NCBI RefSeq assembly: GCF_002008315.2
Contig: NZ_MVDG02000002.1
Location: forward strand, 248,001-312,000
Reading direction: 5' to 3'
Length of the DNA: 64,000 bases
DNA from: Arthrobacter sp. KBS0703
GTDB taxonomy: Bacteria; Actinomycetota; Actinomycetes; Actinomycetales; Micrococcaceae
The notes beneath the pieces are model-generated. The model worked only from the letters and a program-made list of their open reading frames with translations, was not told where the DNA came from and made no database searches. The translations under genes and the position numbers were made by a program. Positions 63,179-64,000 of this stretch are shown here, one piece after another; within the stretch, counting starts at the first letter, position 1; every line of letters begins with the position of its first letter.

Positions 63179-64000
63179 TCAGCACTCAATCACGTTCACG
63201 GCGAGGCCCCCGCGGGAGGTCTCCTTGTACTTGGTCTTCATGTCCGCTCCTGTCTCACGCATGGTTTTGATGGCTTTGTCCAGCGACACCTTGTGGCTCC
63301 CGTCGCCGTGCAGCGCCAGCCGCGCGGCGTTGATGGCCTTGACGCTGGCGATCGCGTTCCGTTCGATGCAGGGGATCTGCACCAGGCCGCCCACGGGATC
63401 GCAGGTCAGCCCAAGGTTGTGTTCGATCCCCACCTCGGCGGCGTTCTCCACCTGTTCGGGGGTGCCGCCCATGACCTCGCACAGCCCGGCGGCCGCCATG
63501 GAGCAGGCGGAACCGACCTCGCCCTGGCAGCCCACTTCCGCGCCGGAGATGGAGGCGTTGATCTTGAAGAGGATTCCGACGGCGGCTGCCGCCAGCAGGA
63601 AGCGGACCACACCGTCGTCGTTGGCGCCGGGCACGAACTTGACGTAGTAGTGCAGCACGGCCGGGACGATGCCGGCCGCACCGTTGGTGGGGGCGGTGAC
63701 GATGCGTCCGCCGGCGGCGTTTTCCTCGTTGACGGCGAGCGCGAAGAGGTTGACCCATTCCATGGCCCGGAGCGGGTCGGTGACGCCGGTGTTCGCGGTC
63801 AGGGTGCGGAACAACGACGGCGCCCGGCGCCTCACGTTGAGGCCACCGGGCAGGATCCCTTCCGCGGCGCAGCCGTTGTCCACGCATTCGCGCATGACGG
63901 CCCAGAGTTTCAGCAGCTCTTCCCGGAGTTCGGCTTCGCTGCGCCACACGAGTTCGTTGGCGAGCATGACGTCCGAGATGGACATCCCTTCGCGGCGGCA
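63179..64000 (-). CDS. sdaA: L-serine ammonia-lyase, C-terminal part (runs off the window)
   Basis: Residues encoded here are the C-terminal 273 of about 460 in this family of iron-sulfur L-serine dehydratases. The frame is still open at 64000. Cluster-ligand cysteines appear in [19 protein letters not shown] and [18 protein letters not shown]. The enzyme converts serine to pyruvate and ammonia. Together with purU it suggests that a sarcosine/glycine demethylation pathway lies just beyond the right edge. Confidence 0.93.
   Translation of the reverse strand, partial: CRREGMSISDVMLANELVWRSEAELREELLKLWAVMRECVDNGCAAEGILPGGLNVRRRAPSLFRTLTANTGVTDPLRAMEWVNLFALAVNEENAAGGRIVTAPTNGAAGIVPAVLHYYVKFVPGANDDGVVRFLLAAAAVGILFKINASISGAEVGCQGEVGSACSMAAAGLCEVMGGTPEQVENAAEVGIEHNLGLTCDPVGGLVQIPCIERNAIASVKAINAARLALHGDGSHKVSLDKAIKTMRETGADMKTKYKETSRGGLAVNVIEC

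Overview
The window is high-GC actinobacterial DNA with strong third-position GC bias, frequent ATGA stop/start overlaps, GTG and TTG starts and signs of leaderless transcription. A choline oxidase whose seven key residues fall at the same numbers as in the Arthrobacter globiformis enzyme points to Arthrobacter, Pseudarthrobacter or a close Micrococcaceae relative. No rRNA, tRNA or CRISPR array was seen.

Layout. 0-3.3 kb: accessory DNA with a stand-alone HsdR-N-like nuclease, a LysR regulator and relics of a short-chain dehydrogenase (SDR). 3.4-9.1 kb: choline-to-betaine operon (BetI-like TetR, double operator, betB, codA, APC permease). 9.1-16.3 kb: lipoprotein plus a one-polypeptide ECF transporter, convergent with cobalamin-dependent metH. 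16.7-20.2 kb: Rieske protein, TMEM175-like channel, then a scrapyard of a truncated ABC exporter copy and an SDR with an internal deletion beside its TetR. 20.2-24 kb: ECF sigma/anti-sigma pair with two lipoproteins. 24-32.8 kb: phosphotransferase, heterodimeric ABC exporter, YbaK-type deacylase, PhzF protein, DctA. 33-34.1 kb: a Zur-type zinc-starvation locus (Zur box, COG0523 protein, zinc-free L36). 35.5-45.2 kb: a tightly overlapping cluster of three glycosyltransferases, an ABC exporter, two APH-fold kinases and UDP-glucose dehydrogenase; product unknown and the best candidate for an undescribed system. 45.9-49.9 kb: LacI, MFS transporter and amidase of more AT-rich composition. 50.2-56.5 kb: glyoxylate/allantoin operon hyi-garR-gcl-glxK-allB. 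56.5-64 kb: broken winged-helix regulator, peroxiredoxin, PuuE-like deacetylase, NCS1 permease, PucR, purU and the 3' part of sdaA.

How the genes fit together. Allantoin is opened by AllB; glyoxylate is condensed by Gcl to tartronate semialdehyde, reduced by GarR and phosphorylated by GlxK. The NCS1 permease, NodB-fold deacetylase and PucR form a neighbouring purine/ureide uptake unit. Choline oxidase and betaine-aldehyde dehydrogenase make glycine betaine. PurU and SdaA at the right edge are typical partners of downstream demethylation and serine catabolism.

Sequence quality. Copies of the engineered 19-bp Nextera/Tn5 mosaic end occur at 39103-39140, 54955-54973, 56886-56923 and 57159-57196. 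They break a glycosyltransferase, glxK and a winged-helix regulator in silico. Several single-base indels, mostly in C or G runs, between about 34.5 and 42.3 kb break further genes in compensating pairs. These look like assembly faults, whereas the ABC and SDR relics at 18.3-19.5 kb look like real gene decay.
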